Position numbers and translations under genes: made by a program. From assembly GCF_016464385.1 (NCBI RefSeq), contig NZ_JADMLH010000004.1, positions 393,109-457,108 on the forward strand: a DNA stretch of 64,000 nucleotides, read 5' to 3'. Shown here in pieces: positions 17,901 through 25,240 of this stretch. The DNA comes from Nucisporomicrobium flavum (lineage in GTDB: Bacteria; Actinomycetota; Actinomycetes; Mycobacteriales; Micromonosporaceae). Positions within the stretch are counted from its first letter, which is position 1; the number at the start of each line of letters is the position of its first letter. Under the pieces are notes generated by a model. The model was not told the DNA's origin, did not search any database, and saw only the letters and a list, made by a program, of their open reading frames with translations.

Positions 17901-18548
17901 CAGGAGAAGCGGGCCAACAAGGCCGAGCGCGACCTGGCCCTCCTCGGCAAGGTCAACCCGCTCGCGCTGGAGGAGTTCGCGGCGCTCGAGGAACGCTTCA
18001 AGTTCCTGTCGGACCAGCTCGAGGACCTGAAAGCCACCCGCAAGGACCTGCTCACGGTCGTCAAGGACGTCGACGACCGCATCCTCGAGGTGTTCGCGTC
18101 GGCGTTCGAGGACACCGCGCGCGAGTTCCAGACGGTGTTCCAGGTGCTGTTCCCGGGCGGCGAGGGCCGGCTCGTGCTCACCGACCCCGAGGACATGCTG
18201 ACCACGGGCGTCGAGGTCGAGGCCCGGCCGCCCGGCAAGAAGATCAAGCGGCTCTCGCTGCTCTCGGGCGGGGAGCGGTCGCTGACGGCGGTCGCGATGT
18301 TGTGCGCGATCTTCCGGGCCCGCCCCAGCCCCTTCTACATCATGGACGAGGTCGAGGCCGCCCTTGACGACGTCAACCTGGGCCGGCTGATCACGCTGTT
18401 CCAGCAGCTCCGGGAGAAGAGCCAGCTCCTGATCATCACCCACCAGAAGCGGACCATGGAGGTCGCCGACGCGCTGTACGGCGTGACGATGCGGTCCGGG
18501 GTGACGCAGGTGATCAGCCAGCGGCTGAACCGGGAGCAGGAGGACTGA
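14967..18548 (+). CDS. smc: Chromosome segregation ATPase SMC
   Basis: 1193-aa condensin subunit that organises and segregates the chromosome with ScpA/ScpB. Walker A is GPNGSGKS at residues 31-38. Two long coiled-coil arms (about 170-500 and 670-1030) flank a hinge (about 505-660), and the C-terminal head carries the signature LLSGGERSLTAVAMLCAIF followed by Walker B (FYIMDEVEAALDD). Length and layout are standard. GTG at 14967 with GGAG eight bases upstream. In many Actinobacteria smc is followed directly by ftsY; here about 4.6 kb of accessory genes (HAD, DUF664, toxin-antitoxin, PhoD) lie between them. Confidence 0.97.
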   Translation: MHLKSLTVKGFKSFASATTLRLEPGITCVVGPNGSGKSNVVDAIAWVLGEQGAKALRGGKMEDVIFAGTAGRAPLGRAEVTLTIDNGDGALPIDYTEVSITRRMFRSGESEYEINGSSCRLLDIQELLSDSGIGREMHIIVGQGRLDAMLHAKPEDRRAFIEEAAGVLKHRKRKEKAIRKLDAMQTNLNRLNDLTAELRRQLKPLGRQAEIARRAAGIQADLRDARLRLLADDLHTLRTTLDKEIADESAMRVRRQQVEDENREVQRWLADLEAQHAEDAPLLQAAQDTWYKLSTLQERFRSTEQLASERLRHLAATPDDERTGRDPDQLAAEAERVREQEEELREALTEDQMRLAEAVEHRQDLERQLAAAEGALRTAAKAIADRREGLAKLTGQVNAARARTSSAAEEIERLAAAHNDALMRADAAQAEVDAVSAESTEADRDNADLDARHAEAVAAHDRAAAVVKELSDAERAAEKDAASWKAREEALALGLKRKDGAGALLGKADQVPGLLGSLASMLTVRPGHEAALAAALGGLADAVALTGIDEAVEAMRTLKIADAGRASLVVASPAAPGMQGSLDALRPALPDGATWAPDVIDCPDTIRPALNRALRDVVLVPDLAAATRLVAQNAELRAVTPDGDVLGAHAAAGGSGKATSYIEVQAAVDEARARRESAEESIGELKAQLADARAEVAERKEAVNVAAAAKRAAEGERNAAARRLAELGAAARSAKAESERLGASRQKAEGNRDRDLAGLAELEERLRLAEATPLDEEPSTEERDQLAALVPQARQNEMEVRLAVRTAEERVSSIAGRADSLLRQANAERQARERAAARRAARARGAEIAKAVALGAASALARVAVSLAAAAEARDELARARTAREAELQEVRATAKRLVAELERLTSEVHRDEVARAEQRMRIEQLEAKAAEDFSLDVDTLVAEYGPDQLVPPTQAEVAQAEKDGKPVPEPVSFHRPTQEKRANKAERDLALLGKVNPLALEEFAALEERFKFLSDQLEDLKATRKDLLTVVKDVDDRILEVFASAFEDTAREFQTVFQVLFPGGEGRLVLTDPEDMLTTGVEVEARPPGKKIKRLSLLSGGERSLTAVAMLCAIFRARPSPFYIMDEVEAALDDVNLGRLITLFQQLREKSQLLIITHQKRTMEVADALYGVTMRSGVTQVISQRLNREQED

Positions 18549-18617
18549 GCCGGTCCGGCGCGGGGCTTCTAGGGGTCCTGTGCGGATCGGTGGTCCCGGC
18601 CTCGACGTAGGCTTGGC

Positions 18618-18740
18618 GGCGCGGATCCGGACTCTCCCGGTTCGCGCGGTCGACCCGTTGACGGCGCGGATCCGGGCCTTTTGGTTCGCGCGGTCGGCAG
18701 CCGACAGCGCGGATTCGGGGTTTTCCGGTTCGCGCAGCCG
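18618..18740. repeat. Three hairpin-forming direct repeats after smc
   Basis: Three imperfect copies (18618-18652, 18663-18696, 18705-18740) of a 35-bp unit spaced about 45 bp apart. Each begins GCGCGGATCCGG-like and ends CCGGTTCGCGC-like, so each can fold on itself (GCGCG with CGCGC, CCGG with CCGG). They fill the gap between smc and the HAD gene and may act together as a terminator or be an iterated extragenic palindrome. Confidence 0.65.
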
Positions 18741-18766
18741 ACAGCCGAGGAAGGACCGCGAACCGC

Positions 18767-19384
18767 ATGCAGCGCCAACCCGCCCGGGCCATGCTCATCG
18801 ATCTGGACGGCGTCGTGCGCCGCTGGGACCCCGCCGTACCGGCGGCGGTGGAGGCCGAACATTCGCTGCCGGCGGGCATCCTCATGCAGACCGCGTTCAC
18901 CTGGGACCTGCTCCGCCCCGCCGTCGCCGGCGAGATCACCGACGCCGAGTGGATGCACCTGGTCGCGACCCGGCTCCCTCTGCCCGGGGACGAGGCGGCC
19001 GCGGCCGTCGCCGACTGGCAGAAACACCGCGGAACGGTCGACGAGGAGGTCCTCGCCCTCGTCCGCGACATCCGCGCCGCGGGCCGGCCCGTGGGCCTGG
19101 CGACCAATGCCACCGACCGCCTCCGCGACGACCTCGACCTACTCGGCCTGGCCGGCGAATTCGACGCCGTCATCAGCTCCACCGAACTGAAGATCCACAA
19201 GCCGGCCCCGGACTTCTTCGCCCGCGCCTGCGAAGCCCTCGACGTGGAAGCGCCATGGACCCTCTTCGTGGACGACGACGACCGCGTGATCCGCGGGGCG
19301 CGGGCGGCGAAGCTGCTGGCGTTCCGGTGGAGCGGGGGTCAGGACGTGCCGTACCTGCGGAAGGCCCTGGACGTCCCGGCCTGA
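18767..19384 (+). CDS. HAD-superfamily hydrolase
   Basis: 205-aa haloacid-dehalogenase-type phosphatase. Motif I is IDLDGVVR (nucleophile D12, acid/base D14), motif II is GLATNATD (about 105-112), the lysine motif is STELKIHKPAPDFF (about 138-151) and motif IV is FVDDDDRVI. A helical cap lies between motifs I and II (C1 type). Substrate unknown; such proteins are commonly small-phosphate phosphatases or epoxide-hydrolase-like N-domains. ATG at 18767 is preceded by GAAGGACCGCGA, a moderate ribosome-binding site. It stands alone between two repeat blocks. Confidence 0.85.
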   Translation: MQRQPARAMLIDLDGVVRRWDPAVPAAVEAEHSLPAGILMQTAFTWDLLRPAVAGEITDAEWMHLVATRLPLPGDEAAAAVADWQKHRGTVDEEVLALVRDIRAAGRPVGLATNATDRLRDDLDLLGLAGEFDAVISSTELKIHKPAPDFFARACEALDVEAPWTLFVDDDDRVIRGARAAKLLAFRWSGGQDVPYLRKALDVPA

Positions 19385-19566
19385 GCGACCGGGCGGCCGG
19401 CGGCGCCGCGACGTGCATCGACGCTGATGAGGTGACGTCCGGCTGTGGTGCAGGCAGGGCGAGCGGCCGCGATGCGCATGGTGATGGCGCAGCCGCCGGT
19501 GGGGTGCGTGCGCGGTAGCGGCGGTGGCTGTGCGTGTCCGCGGTGATGGTGCCCGCGGCCGCGAGG

Positions 19567-19684
19567 GCGGGTGTCACGTGGCCGCGAGGGCGGGTGCCGC
19601 GTGGCCGCGAGGGCGGGTGCCACGTGGCCGCGACGGGCGGGTGCCACGTGGCCGCGACGGGCGGGTGTCACGCGGCCGCGGTGG
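19567..19684. repeat. Tandem repeat, 23-24 bp, five copies
   Basis: Units GCGGGTGYCACGTGGCCGCG plus AGG or ACGG start at 19567, 19590, 19613, 19637 and 19661. The first two are 23 bp, the others 24 bp, so no frame stays open in register and the array is unlikely to be coding. It lies in the 492-bp gap 19385-19876 between two convergent genes; apart from the array and flanking GTGG-rich degenerate repeats I see no gene in the gap. Confidence 0.85.
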
Positions 19685-19876
19685 TGGTGGGTGTGTGCGT
19701 CCGCGGTGGTGGGTCTACGTGGCCGGCGGAAGGCCGCGAAATGCGTGATGCGTGCCGCCACGGACTACGGACCACGCACCAACCACCGACGGCCGCCCAC
19801 GGGGCCGGCGGTGGCTGCCGGTAGGTGCGTGGTGCGGCCGTTGCCAGTCGTCGGTAGGTGCGGGGTGCGGCCGTTG

Positions 19877-20410
19877 TCAGTCTCCCGTGGTGCCGTCGAT
19901 GCGTTCGCGGAGGAGGTCTGCGTGGCCGTTGTGGCGGGCGTACTCCTCGATCATGTGGATGTAGACCCAGCGGAGGCTGATGGCGGCGGTTCGTTCGGTG
20001 GCGAACTCGTGGTCGAGCGGGAGGGCTGACGCGGCTGCGCGGGCGGCGTCGAGCTCTGACAGGTAGGCCGCGTAGTCGGCTTCCGCGTCGGCGTCGGCCA
20101 CGTCGTCGAAGTCGCCGTCGCGGTTCTTGTCGTCGTCGCAGTAGAGGAACGGGAGCTCCTGGCCGGCCGCGTGGATGCGGAACCAGCCGCGCTCCACCTC
20201 GGACATGTGGCGCAGCAGGCCGAGCAGGGTCAGGTTGGACGGCTCCACCGCGGCCGTCTTGAGCTGCTCGGGGGTGAGCCCCGCGCACTTGGTCAACAGG
20301 GTCTGGCGATGCCAGTCGAGCCAGCCCTCGAGCATGACGCGCTCGTCACCGGTGTGGGGCTCTGTCACACGTTGCGCCGCGGGCGCGGTCCAGGAAGTCA
20401 CGGGTGACAT
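19877..20410 (-). CDS. DUF664 / DinB-like protein
   Basis: 177-aa four-helix protein of the DinB superfamily, DUF664 branch. Diagnostic stretches are LEGWLDWHRQTLLTKCAGLT (about 27-46), PSNLTLLGLLRHMSEVERGW (about 58-77) with the metal-type His, and the C-terminal IHMIEEYARHNGHADLLRE (about 153-171) with further histidines. Relatives are mycothiol-dependent or otherwise metal-binding enzymes; the substrate is unknown. ATG at 20410 is chosen; another ATG lies 21 bases upstream in frame, and the sequence between, GAGGG-containing, serves better as a ribosome-binding site. Confidence 0.8.
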   Translation of the reverse strand: MSPVTSWTAPAAQRVTEPHTGDERVMLEGWLDWHRQTLLTKCAGLTPEQLKTAAVEPSNLTLLGLLRHMSEVERGWFRIHAAGQELPFLYCDDDKNRDGDFDDVADADAEADYAAYLSELDAARAAASALPLDHEFATERTAAISLRWVYIHMIEEYARHNGHADLLRERIDGTTGD

Positions 20411-20442
20411 CCTGGACCGACCCTCCGACATTTTCAGCCCGT

Positions 20443-20850
20443 TTACGCGTCTTCCCCGGGGACGACGATGATTCGGTCCTCGGCGACCAGGCGTGCGGAC
20501 TCGTCCGGTTCGGCCGTGAGGTAGACGGCGGTGTGCTCCAGCGTCGCCCAGACGGCGTGGGCCCGCGACAGGTCGCCGTGGGCGAAGGGCACCGTTTCCG
20601 CGGTGTGAAGGGCTGCGTCCGCATCGAGCGCGAGCACCTGGGTGCCCGGCAGATGGATCAGGACGCCGAGACGGGCCCGTGCGATCTTGTCGCCCAGGCA
20701 ATGGGCGTAGGCGTCCAGGAGGGCTGTCGTGGGGATGCCGACGTAGGCACTCTCGTCTGCCACCTCGGTGATGACCTCTCCGACGTGGATGTGTCCCCGG
20801 GCGTAGGAACGAATCGCCGAGCTGTCGAGCACGGCACGGATGTCGGTCAT
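20443..20850 (-). CDS. PIN-domain toxin
   Basis: 135-aa PIN-domain ribonuclease, VapC-like. The N-terminal RAVLDSSAIRSYARG carries the first catalytic Asp (D9), with further acids at PTTALLDAYAH (about 38-48) and near LALDADAALHTAETV. PIN toxins cleave tRNA or rRNA when not bound by antitoxin. The ATG at 20850 overlaps the stop of the upstream RHH gene (ATGA), the usual antitoxin-first order. The ends of the gene are intact, so the module is probably functional. Confidence 0.8.
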   Translation of the reverse strand: MTDIRAVLDSSAIRSYARGHIHVGEVITEVADESAYVGIPTTALLDAYAHCLGDKIARARLGVLIHLPGTQVLALDADAALHTAETVPFAHGDLSRAHAVWATLEHTAVYLTAEPDESARLVAEDRIIVVPGEDA

Positions 20851-21131
20851 GCCCGCTCCTCGTTGTCGGGCCAGCGGCCCGCCTCGAGCGCGTCGAGCCG
20901 CCGCCGGCTCTCCGCCCGCTGGGCCTCCGTCGGAGGTTGGAACTTGCCGCGCCACCGGGCGACTCCCTCATCGGTGATGGGGAAACCCGCCGCTTCGAGC
21001 ATCGCTCTGGTGGTGGCGGTGCGGTGCATGCGGGCGCGCACCGCGTCGGTGACGACCGCGGAGCTGTTGGGGTGTTTGGCGAGGTAGTCGGCTACGTCGT
21101 CGGGAAGGCTCACGGTGATCCGCCTTGTCAT
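20847..21131 (-). CDS. Ribbon-helix-helix antitoxin
   Basis: 94-aa antitoxin partner of the PIN protein. The N-terminal TRRITVSLPDDVADYLAKH is a ribbon-helix-helix strand and helix, followed by NSSAVVTDAVRARM; the remainder is the charged, toxin-binding tail. It should bind its own promoter as a dimer and neutralise the PIN nuclease. The mRNA looks leaderless: TATGAT lies six bases before the ATG (see 21132-21143). Confidence 0.8.
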   Translation of the reverse strand: MTRRITVSLPDDVADYLAKHPNSSAVVTDAVRARMHRTATTRAMLEAAGFPITDEGVARWRGKFQPPTEAQRAESRRRLDALEAGRWPDNEERA

Positions 21132-21143
21132 ACTCGAATCATA
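21132..21143 (-). promoter_or_regulatory. Leaderless-type promoter of the toxin-antitoxin pair
   Basis: On the minus strand TATGAT (21143-21138) is followed by six bases and then the ATG of the antitoxin. With no ribosome-binding site between, transcription likely starts at or next to the start codon. No clear -35 is visible. Confidence 0.45.
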
Positions 21144-21238
21144 CTGTGCCGGGATGACGGCATCTGCCGGATGGCGTGCCGTTGTTATGTAGGGACAGTA
21201 CTACGTCGCAGAGATGACGGCCAATGGATCTTGACGGT

Positions 21239-22915
21239 TCAGTCGGTGAGGGGAAGCTTCGCCACCGTGAAGAGGTTGCCCTGTTTGGTCGTACCTTCGA
21301 GGGTGACGTGGGCTTCCGGGCCGTTGTGGCGCAACGTGCTGACCGCGTTGCCGAAGTAGGGGCCCGCGAGTCTCTTCCAGGTCACCGCGGGCCTTTCCAC
21401 GCCCGCCGACCGGGCCAGGCCGCGCATTCCCCGGGCCGCCACGCGGGACCAGCTGAACCTCATCAGCGGCTTCAGCGGCGCCGGGACCTGGTTGTGGATG
21501 GGGGAGCAGGTCAGCTGGTGCACGGGCGTACGGACGTGCGGGCCGAGGAGCGCGCGGGCCACGTACGAGTGGTGCACGTCGCCCGAGAGAACGCTGATCG
21601 TGGCCGGGGCCGCGTACGCTCCGCCTGCGCCGACGCGATCGCCGCGGTCTCCCTCGCCGAGCCGGCGGAACAGTTCCGTGAGGGCGTCGAAGGAGCGGCG
21701 GAAGGCCGCCCAGTGTTCGAGGTCGAAGGCGCGGCGTACGGTTTCCGCGAAGGCTGCCCGGCGGGGTCCGGCCGAGTCCGCGACCTTCTCGTTCCAGGCC
21801 TCGACGTGGTGGATCGCCGGCGGCATCAGCCACGGGAGTGACGAGCCCACCACCAGGTGGTCGTAGTCGCCGTGGGCCTGGTCGAGGAACCAGCCCCATT
21901 CCGGCGCGGGCAGCATCTCGCGGCGGCGGGGGGTCAGGACGCGGTTGCAGCGGTTGTCGAGCATGACCAGGCGGGTGCGGCCGATGTCCAGGGCGAAACT
22001 CCACTGGTACGGGCCGTCCACGTTCTCCGCCGACGACGGCTCGTCCACCGAGCGGCCGAAGTCGTGCAGCAGGTCCGTGGCGTCCGGGACCGACTGGATC
22101 TTGGCCAGGAGCGGGTCGGCGGCGAGCTCGTCGGGGCTGAGGTTGCCCAGGTGCTGGTAGATCCAGTAGGTCACCAGGCCGCTCGCGATGCGTTCCCGCC
22201 ACCAGGGCTGCGCCGACATGTCCGCGCGCCAGGACGCCGAGGTGTTCCAGTCGTCGATGATCTCGTGGTCGTCGAAGATCATGACGCTCGGCACCGTGGC
22301 CAGCAGCCAGCGGATCTCGGGATCACGCCACGACTCGAGGTAGAGCTTCGTGTACTCGTCGAAGGACACGACCTCGCGCGCCGGGCCGTCGTGGCCGGCC
22401 TCGCGGCGGCGGCGCAGGAAGCGCCGCACCTTCGCCGACGTCTTGTCGGCGTACACCTGGTCGCCGAGGAGCACGATCAGGTCCGGGCGCCGGTCCGGGT
22501 CGCCGGGGTCGGCCATCAACCGCCGGGCGTACGCGTCCAGCGCGTCGGGCGGCAGGCGGCGGCCGGTGGCGTGCGGGGTGGCCTCCCGGCAGGAGCCGAA
22601 GATCATGCTGACCGGGGCGGCGTCGTCGGCCGGGCGGGTCACGATCACGCTGGGCGGGTACGGCGAGTCGTCCTGCGGCCACACCTTCCGCTCGTCGAGG
22701 AACACGCGGTATTCCGACGCGGCGCCCGCGGGCAGGCCCTCGACCACCACGATCGCGTAGTGGTGCCCGTACGCGCAAAACGTGGACGTCGTGCCGGCGC
22801 CCCCGCCGGTGGCCTCGACCCGCACCTGCGTGGGGCTTGTCGTTTCCACCCAGATCGTTGCCTTGTCGCCCACGACGCGCCGCAGCACCGGGCCGATGAG
22901 CAGGTGTGCGCTCAC
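21239..22915 (-). CDS. PhoD-like metallophosphatase
   Basis: 558-aa protein of the PhoD/alkaline phosphatase D-like metallophosphoesterase family. Visible motifs: IFGSCREATP (about 104-113), VLLGDQVYADKTS (about 149-161) with the metal-binding GDQ, IFDDHEIIDDWN (about 213-224), and near the C-terminus LSGDVHHSYVARALLG (about 446-461). An N-terminal beta-sandwich precedes the catalytic domain. No Tat or Sec signal is visible, so unlike classical PhoD it is probably cytoplasmic. The GTG at 22915 has no good ribosome-binding site and sits just after a 21-bp tandem duplication. It is divergent from ftsY. Confidence 0.85.
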   Translation of the reverse strand: MSAHLLIGPVLRRVVGDKATIWVETTSPTQVRVEATGGGAGTTSTFCAYGHHYAIVVVEGLPAGAASEYRVFLDERKVWPQDDSPYPPSVIVTRPADDAAPVSMIFGSCREATPHATGRRLPPDALDAYARRLMADPGDPDRRPDLIVLLGDQVYADKTSAKVRRFLRRRREAGHDGPAREVVSFDEYTKLYLESWRDPEIRWLLATVPSVMIFDDHEIIDDWNTSASWRADMSAQPWWRERIASGLVTYWIYQHLGNLSPDELAADPLLAKIQSVPDATDLLHDFGRSVDEPSSAENVDGPYQWSFALDIGRTRLVMLDNRCNRVLTPRRREMLPAPEWGWFLDQAHGDYDHLVVGSSLPWLMPPAIHHVEAWNEKVADSAGPRRAAFAETVRRAFDLEHWAAFRRSFDALTELFRRLGEGDRGDRVGAGGAYAAPATISVLSGDVHHSYVARALLGPHVRTPVHQLTCSPIHNQVPAPLKPLMRFSWSRVAARGMRGLARSAGVERPAVTWKRLAGPYFGNAVSTLRHNGPEAHVTLEGTTKQGNLFTVAKLPLTD

Positions 22916-22919
22916 CGAG

Positions 22920-22961
22920 GCGCCGTGGGGACAAGCGTGGGCGCCGTGGGGATAAGCATGT
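22920..22961. repeat. 21-bp tandem duplication with DnaA-box-like cores
   Basis: GCGCCGTGGGGACAAGCGTGG (given here by its halves GCGCCGTGGGG and ACAAGCGTGG; 22920-22940) is followed at once by a near copy (22941-22961) in which ACAAGCG is ATAAGCA. On the minus strand the cores read TTGTCCCCA and TTATCCCCA, each one base from common DnaA boxes. It lies immediately upstream of the PhoD-like start codon. Confidence 0.6.
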
Positions 22962-23135
22962 TTCCATCCTCCCCAGCCGTCCGGCTTTTTGCCAGGGCGC
23001 TATCTGGTACCGGCAGGTGACGCCGCGTGGCCGAACGGATGACCTGCGGCCTGACCGGGGCCGACAAGGGGGCGTGGCGGGGGACACGGACGGGTGGCAC
23101 CACGCCCGCCCGGCTCATCTGTCAGGATTTCGTCC

Positions 23136-24311
23136 ATGGAATACGTGGTCGCCTCCCTGATCCTGCTGGCGGTGCTGATCGTCGGGGCCGTGGGTCTCGT
23201 CGTGCCGCGCCTGCGCCGGCGTGAGCTGCCGCCGCGCGGGGAGAGCGGTGCGGGCACGACGACGCTCGAGCGGCCGCCCGCCGTGCCGTCCACCGACACG
23301 CTGCCGCCGCTCATCGAGCGCCCGGCCGAGCCCTCGGTCGTCGAGGAGCCGGTGGTCGAGGCGCCCGCCGTGGAGCGGCCCGAACCCACCGCGGGCCGGC
23401 TGGTGCGGCTGCGGGCGCGGCTCAGCCGGTCGCAGAGCGTCTTCGGGCGGGGGCTGCTCAGCGTGCTCTCCCGCGACCACCTCGACGAGGACGCGTGGGA
23501 GGAGATCGAGGACAGCCTGATCAGCGCCGACGTCGGCGTCGAGGCGACCCAGGTCCTCGTCGAGCGGCTGCGGGAGCGGGTGCGGGTGCTGGGGACCCGT
23601 ACGGTCGCCGAGGTGCGCCAGCAGCTGGCCGAGGAGCTGACCGCGGCGCTGGACCCGGAGATGGACCGCAGCCTGCGGACCGCCCCGCACGACGGGCGCC
23701 CCGCGGTCGTGCTGGTCGTCGGCGTCAACGGGGCCGGCAAGACCACCACCTGCGGCAAGATCGGCCGGGTGCTGATCGCGGACGGGCGTACGGTGCTGTT
23801 CGGCGCCGCGGACACGTTCCGGGCGGCCGCCGCGGAGCAGCTGGCCACCTGGGGCGAGCGGGTCGGCGCGGAGACCGTACGCGGCCCGGAGGGCGGTGAC
23901 CCGGCGAGCGTCGCGTTCGACGCCGTGAAGCGGGGCATCGACACCGGCATCGACACGGTGCTCGTCGACACCGCCGGCCGGCTGCAGAACAAGGTCGGCC
24001 TCATGGACGAGCTGGGCAAGGTCAAGCGGGTCGTGGAGAAGCACGGGCCGGTCGACGAGACGCTGCTCATCCTGGACGCCACCACCGGCCAGAACGGCCT
24101 GGAGCAGGCGCGGGTGTTCACCGAGGTGGTGGACGTGACCGGCGTCGTGCTGACCAAGCTGGACGGCACCGCGAAGGGCGGCATCGTCATCGCCGTGCAG
24201 CGCAAGCTGGGCATCCCGGTGAAGCTGGTGGGTCTGGGCGAGGGTCCTGACGATCTCGCACCGTTCGAGCCCGCCGCCTTCGTCGAGGCGTTGCTTGGCT
24301 CCGACGCGTAG
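23136..24311 (+). CDS. ftsY: Signal recognition particle receptor FtsY
   Basis: GTPase that receives Ffh-ribosome complexes at the membrane for co-translational insertion. The 391-aa protein starts with a hydrophobic segment (EYVVASLILLAVLIVGAVGL, residues 2-21), giving a membrane-anchored actinobacterial-type FtsY, then an acidic/Pro-rich A region, the N domain (about 95-180) and the G domain with G1 GVNGAGKTTT (about 200-209), DTFRAAAAEQL, the DTAGR G3 (VLVDTAGRLQNK), TKLDGTAKGG (G4) and the closing GLGEGPDDLAPF. The ATG at 23136 has AGGA upstream. Partner gene ffh is at 39720-41279. Confidence 0.97.
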   Translation: MEYVVASLILLAVLIVGAVGLVVPRLRRRELPPRGESGAGTTTLERPPAVPSTDTLPPLIERPAEPSVVEEPVVEAPAVERPEPTAGRLVRLRARLSRSQSVFGRGLLSVLSRDHLDEDAWEEIEDSLISADVGVEATQVLVERLRERVRVLGTRTVAEVRQQLAEELTAALDPEMDRSLRTAPHDGRPAVVLVVGVNGAGKTTTCGKIGRVLIADGRTVLFGAADTFRAAAAEQLATWGERVGAETVRGPEGGDPASVAFDAVKRGIDTGIDTVLVDTAGRLQNKVGLMDELGKVKRVVEKHGPVDETLLILDATTGQNGLEQARVFTEVVDVTGVVLTKLDGTAKGGIVIAVQRKLGIPVKLVGLGEGPDDLAPFEPAAFVEALLGSDA

Positions 24312-24337
24312 TCTCGGGGACGGCAGGCCTGTGCATC

Positions 24338-24373
24338 AGCGCATTTCCAGGGGAGAGCGCATTTCCAGGGGAG
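24338..24373 (+). repeat. Exact 18-bp tandem duplication
   Basis: AGCGCATTTCCAGGGGAG occurs twice in a row (24338-24355 and 24356-24373). The second copy supplies the GGGGAGG ribosome-binding site of the phosphotransferase gene starting at 24381, so the duplication places a spare ribosome-binding site upstream of the native one. Confidence 0.85.
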
Positions 24374-24380
24374 GTCGTGG

Positions 24381-25178
24381 GTGACGCAAGAGCCCGTCCG
24401 CGAGATCCCTCTGCACGGCGGCAACGTCAGCACGGTCTCGCGGGTCGGCGACACCGTGCGCCGCAACGCCGGCCCATGGACGCCGGCCGTGCACTCGCTG
24501 CTCAACCACCTGCAGAGGGTCGGTTTCACCGGGTCGCCGCACGCCCTCGGGATGGACGAGAAGGGCCGCGAGGTCCTGTCGTACCTCGACGGCGAGTGCG
24601 GTGAGTATCCGCTCGCCCCGCACTGGACCACCGAGGAAGCGCTGGTCACGGTCGCCACGATGCTGCGGATGTTCCACGACGCGCAGTACGGCTTCCAGCC
24701 CCCGCCCAACGCGGTGTGGCGCAGCTTCGGCCCGCCGCCGCCCGACACCGAGGTGATCTGCCACCACGACGCCGCTCCGCACAACGTGGTGTGGCGTCCC
24801 GACGGCACCCTCGCGCTCATCGACTTCGACCTGGCCTCGCCGGGCGCGCGCATCTACGACGTGGCGTATGCGGCGTGGACGTGGGTGCCGCTGTTCAGCG
24901 ACCGGGACTCGTACACGCTGGGATGGAAGCGGCCCAACCGGCCGCGGCGGCTGCGGCTGTTCGCGGACGCGTACGGCCTGATCCCGCGCGACCGGCACCG
25001 CCTGGTCCGGACCATCCGCAAGCGGATCGTGGACCACGTCGAGGGCATCCGGCGGATGGCCGCGGCCGGCGACCCCGCGTTCGTGCGGATCGTGCACAAG
25101 GGCCATCTGCGCCGGCCGATGCGCGACCTGCGGTTGCTCGACTACGAGCGGCACACGCTCGAGTACGCGCTCAGGTAA
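24381..25178 (+). CDS. Phosphotransferase of the APH/choline kinase family
   Basis: 265-aa kinase-like protein. The catalytic loop ICHHDAAPHNVVW (about 125-137) has the family HxDxxxxN pattern, and the metal-binding Asp lies in LALIDFDLASPGARIYD (about 144-160). Upstream is a short, atypical nucleotide-binding lobe, and no glycine-rich loop is obvious. Such proteins phosphorylate aminoglycosides, choline, sugars or other small hydroxyl compounds; the substrate cannot be predicted and resistance should not be inferred. GTG at 24381 with GGGGAGG upstream. Confidence 0.75.
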   Translation: MTQEPVREIPLHGGNVSTVSRVGDTVRRNAGPWTPAVHSLLNHLQRVGFTGSPHALGMDEKGREVLSYLDGECGEYPLAPHWTTEEALVTVATMLRMFHDAQYGFQPPPNAVWRSFGPPPPDTEVICHHDAAPHNVVWRPDGTLALIDFDLASPGARIYDVAYAAWTWVPLFSDRDSYTLGWKRPNRPRRLRLFADAYGLIPRDRHRLVRTIRKRIVDHVEGIRRMAAAGDPAFVRIVHKGHLRRPMRDLRLLDYERHTLEYALR

Positions 25179-25240
25179 CACTCCTCTCGGGGCTTTGGCC
25201 CCTGTTCACGCCGTTTTCGCCACGGGCCTGTGAGAGTTTC

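Noticed and set aside
14538-18443. 1301-codon minus-strand frame opposite smc
   Set aside because: Open only because of high GC; composition is Leu/Arg/Gly shadow and smc on the plus strand is unambiguous.
19339-19761. His/Arg/Pro-rich frame across the 23-24-bp array
   Set aside because: Unit length changes from 23 to 24 bp, so a coding role is unlikely.
24381-25178. Aminoglycoside resistance gene
   Set aside because: Only the general APH-fold catalytic motifs are visible; no resistance subgroup signature, so substrate is left open.
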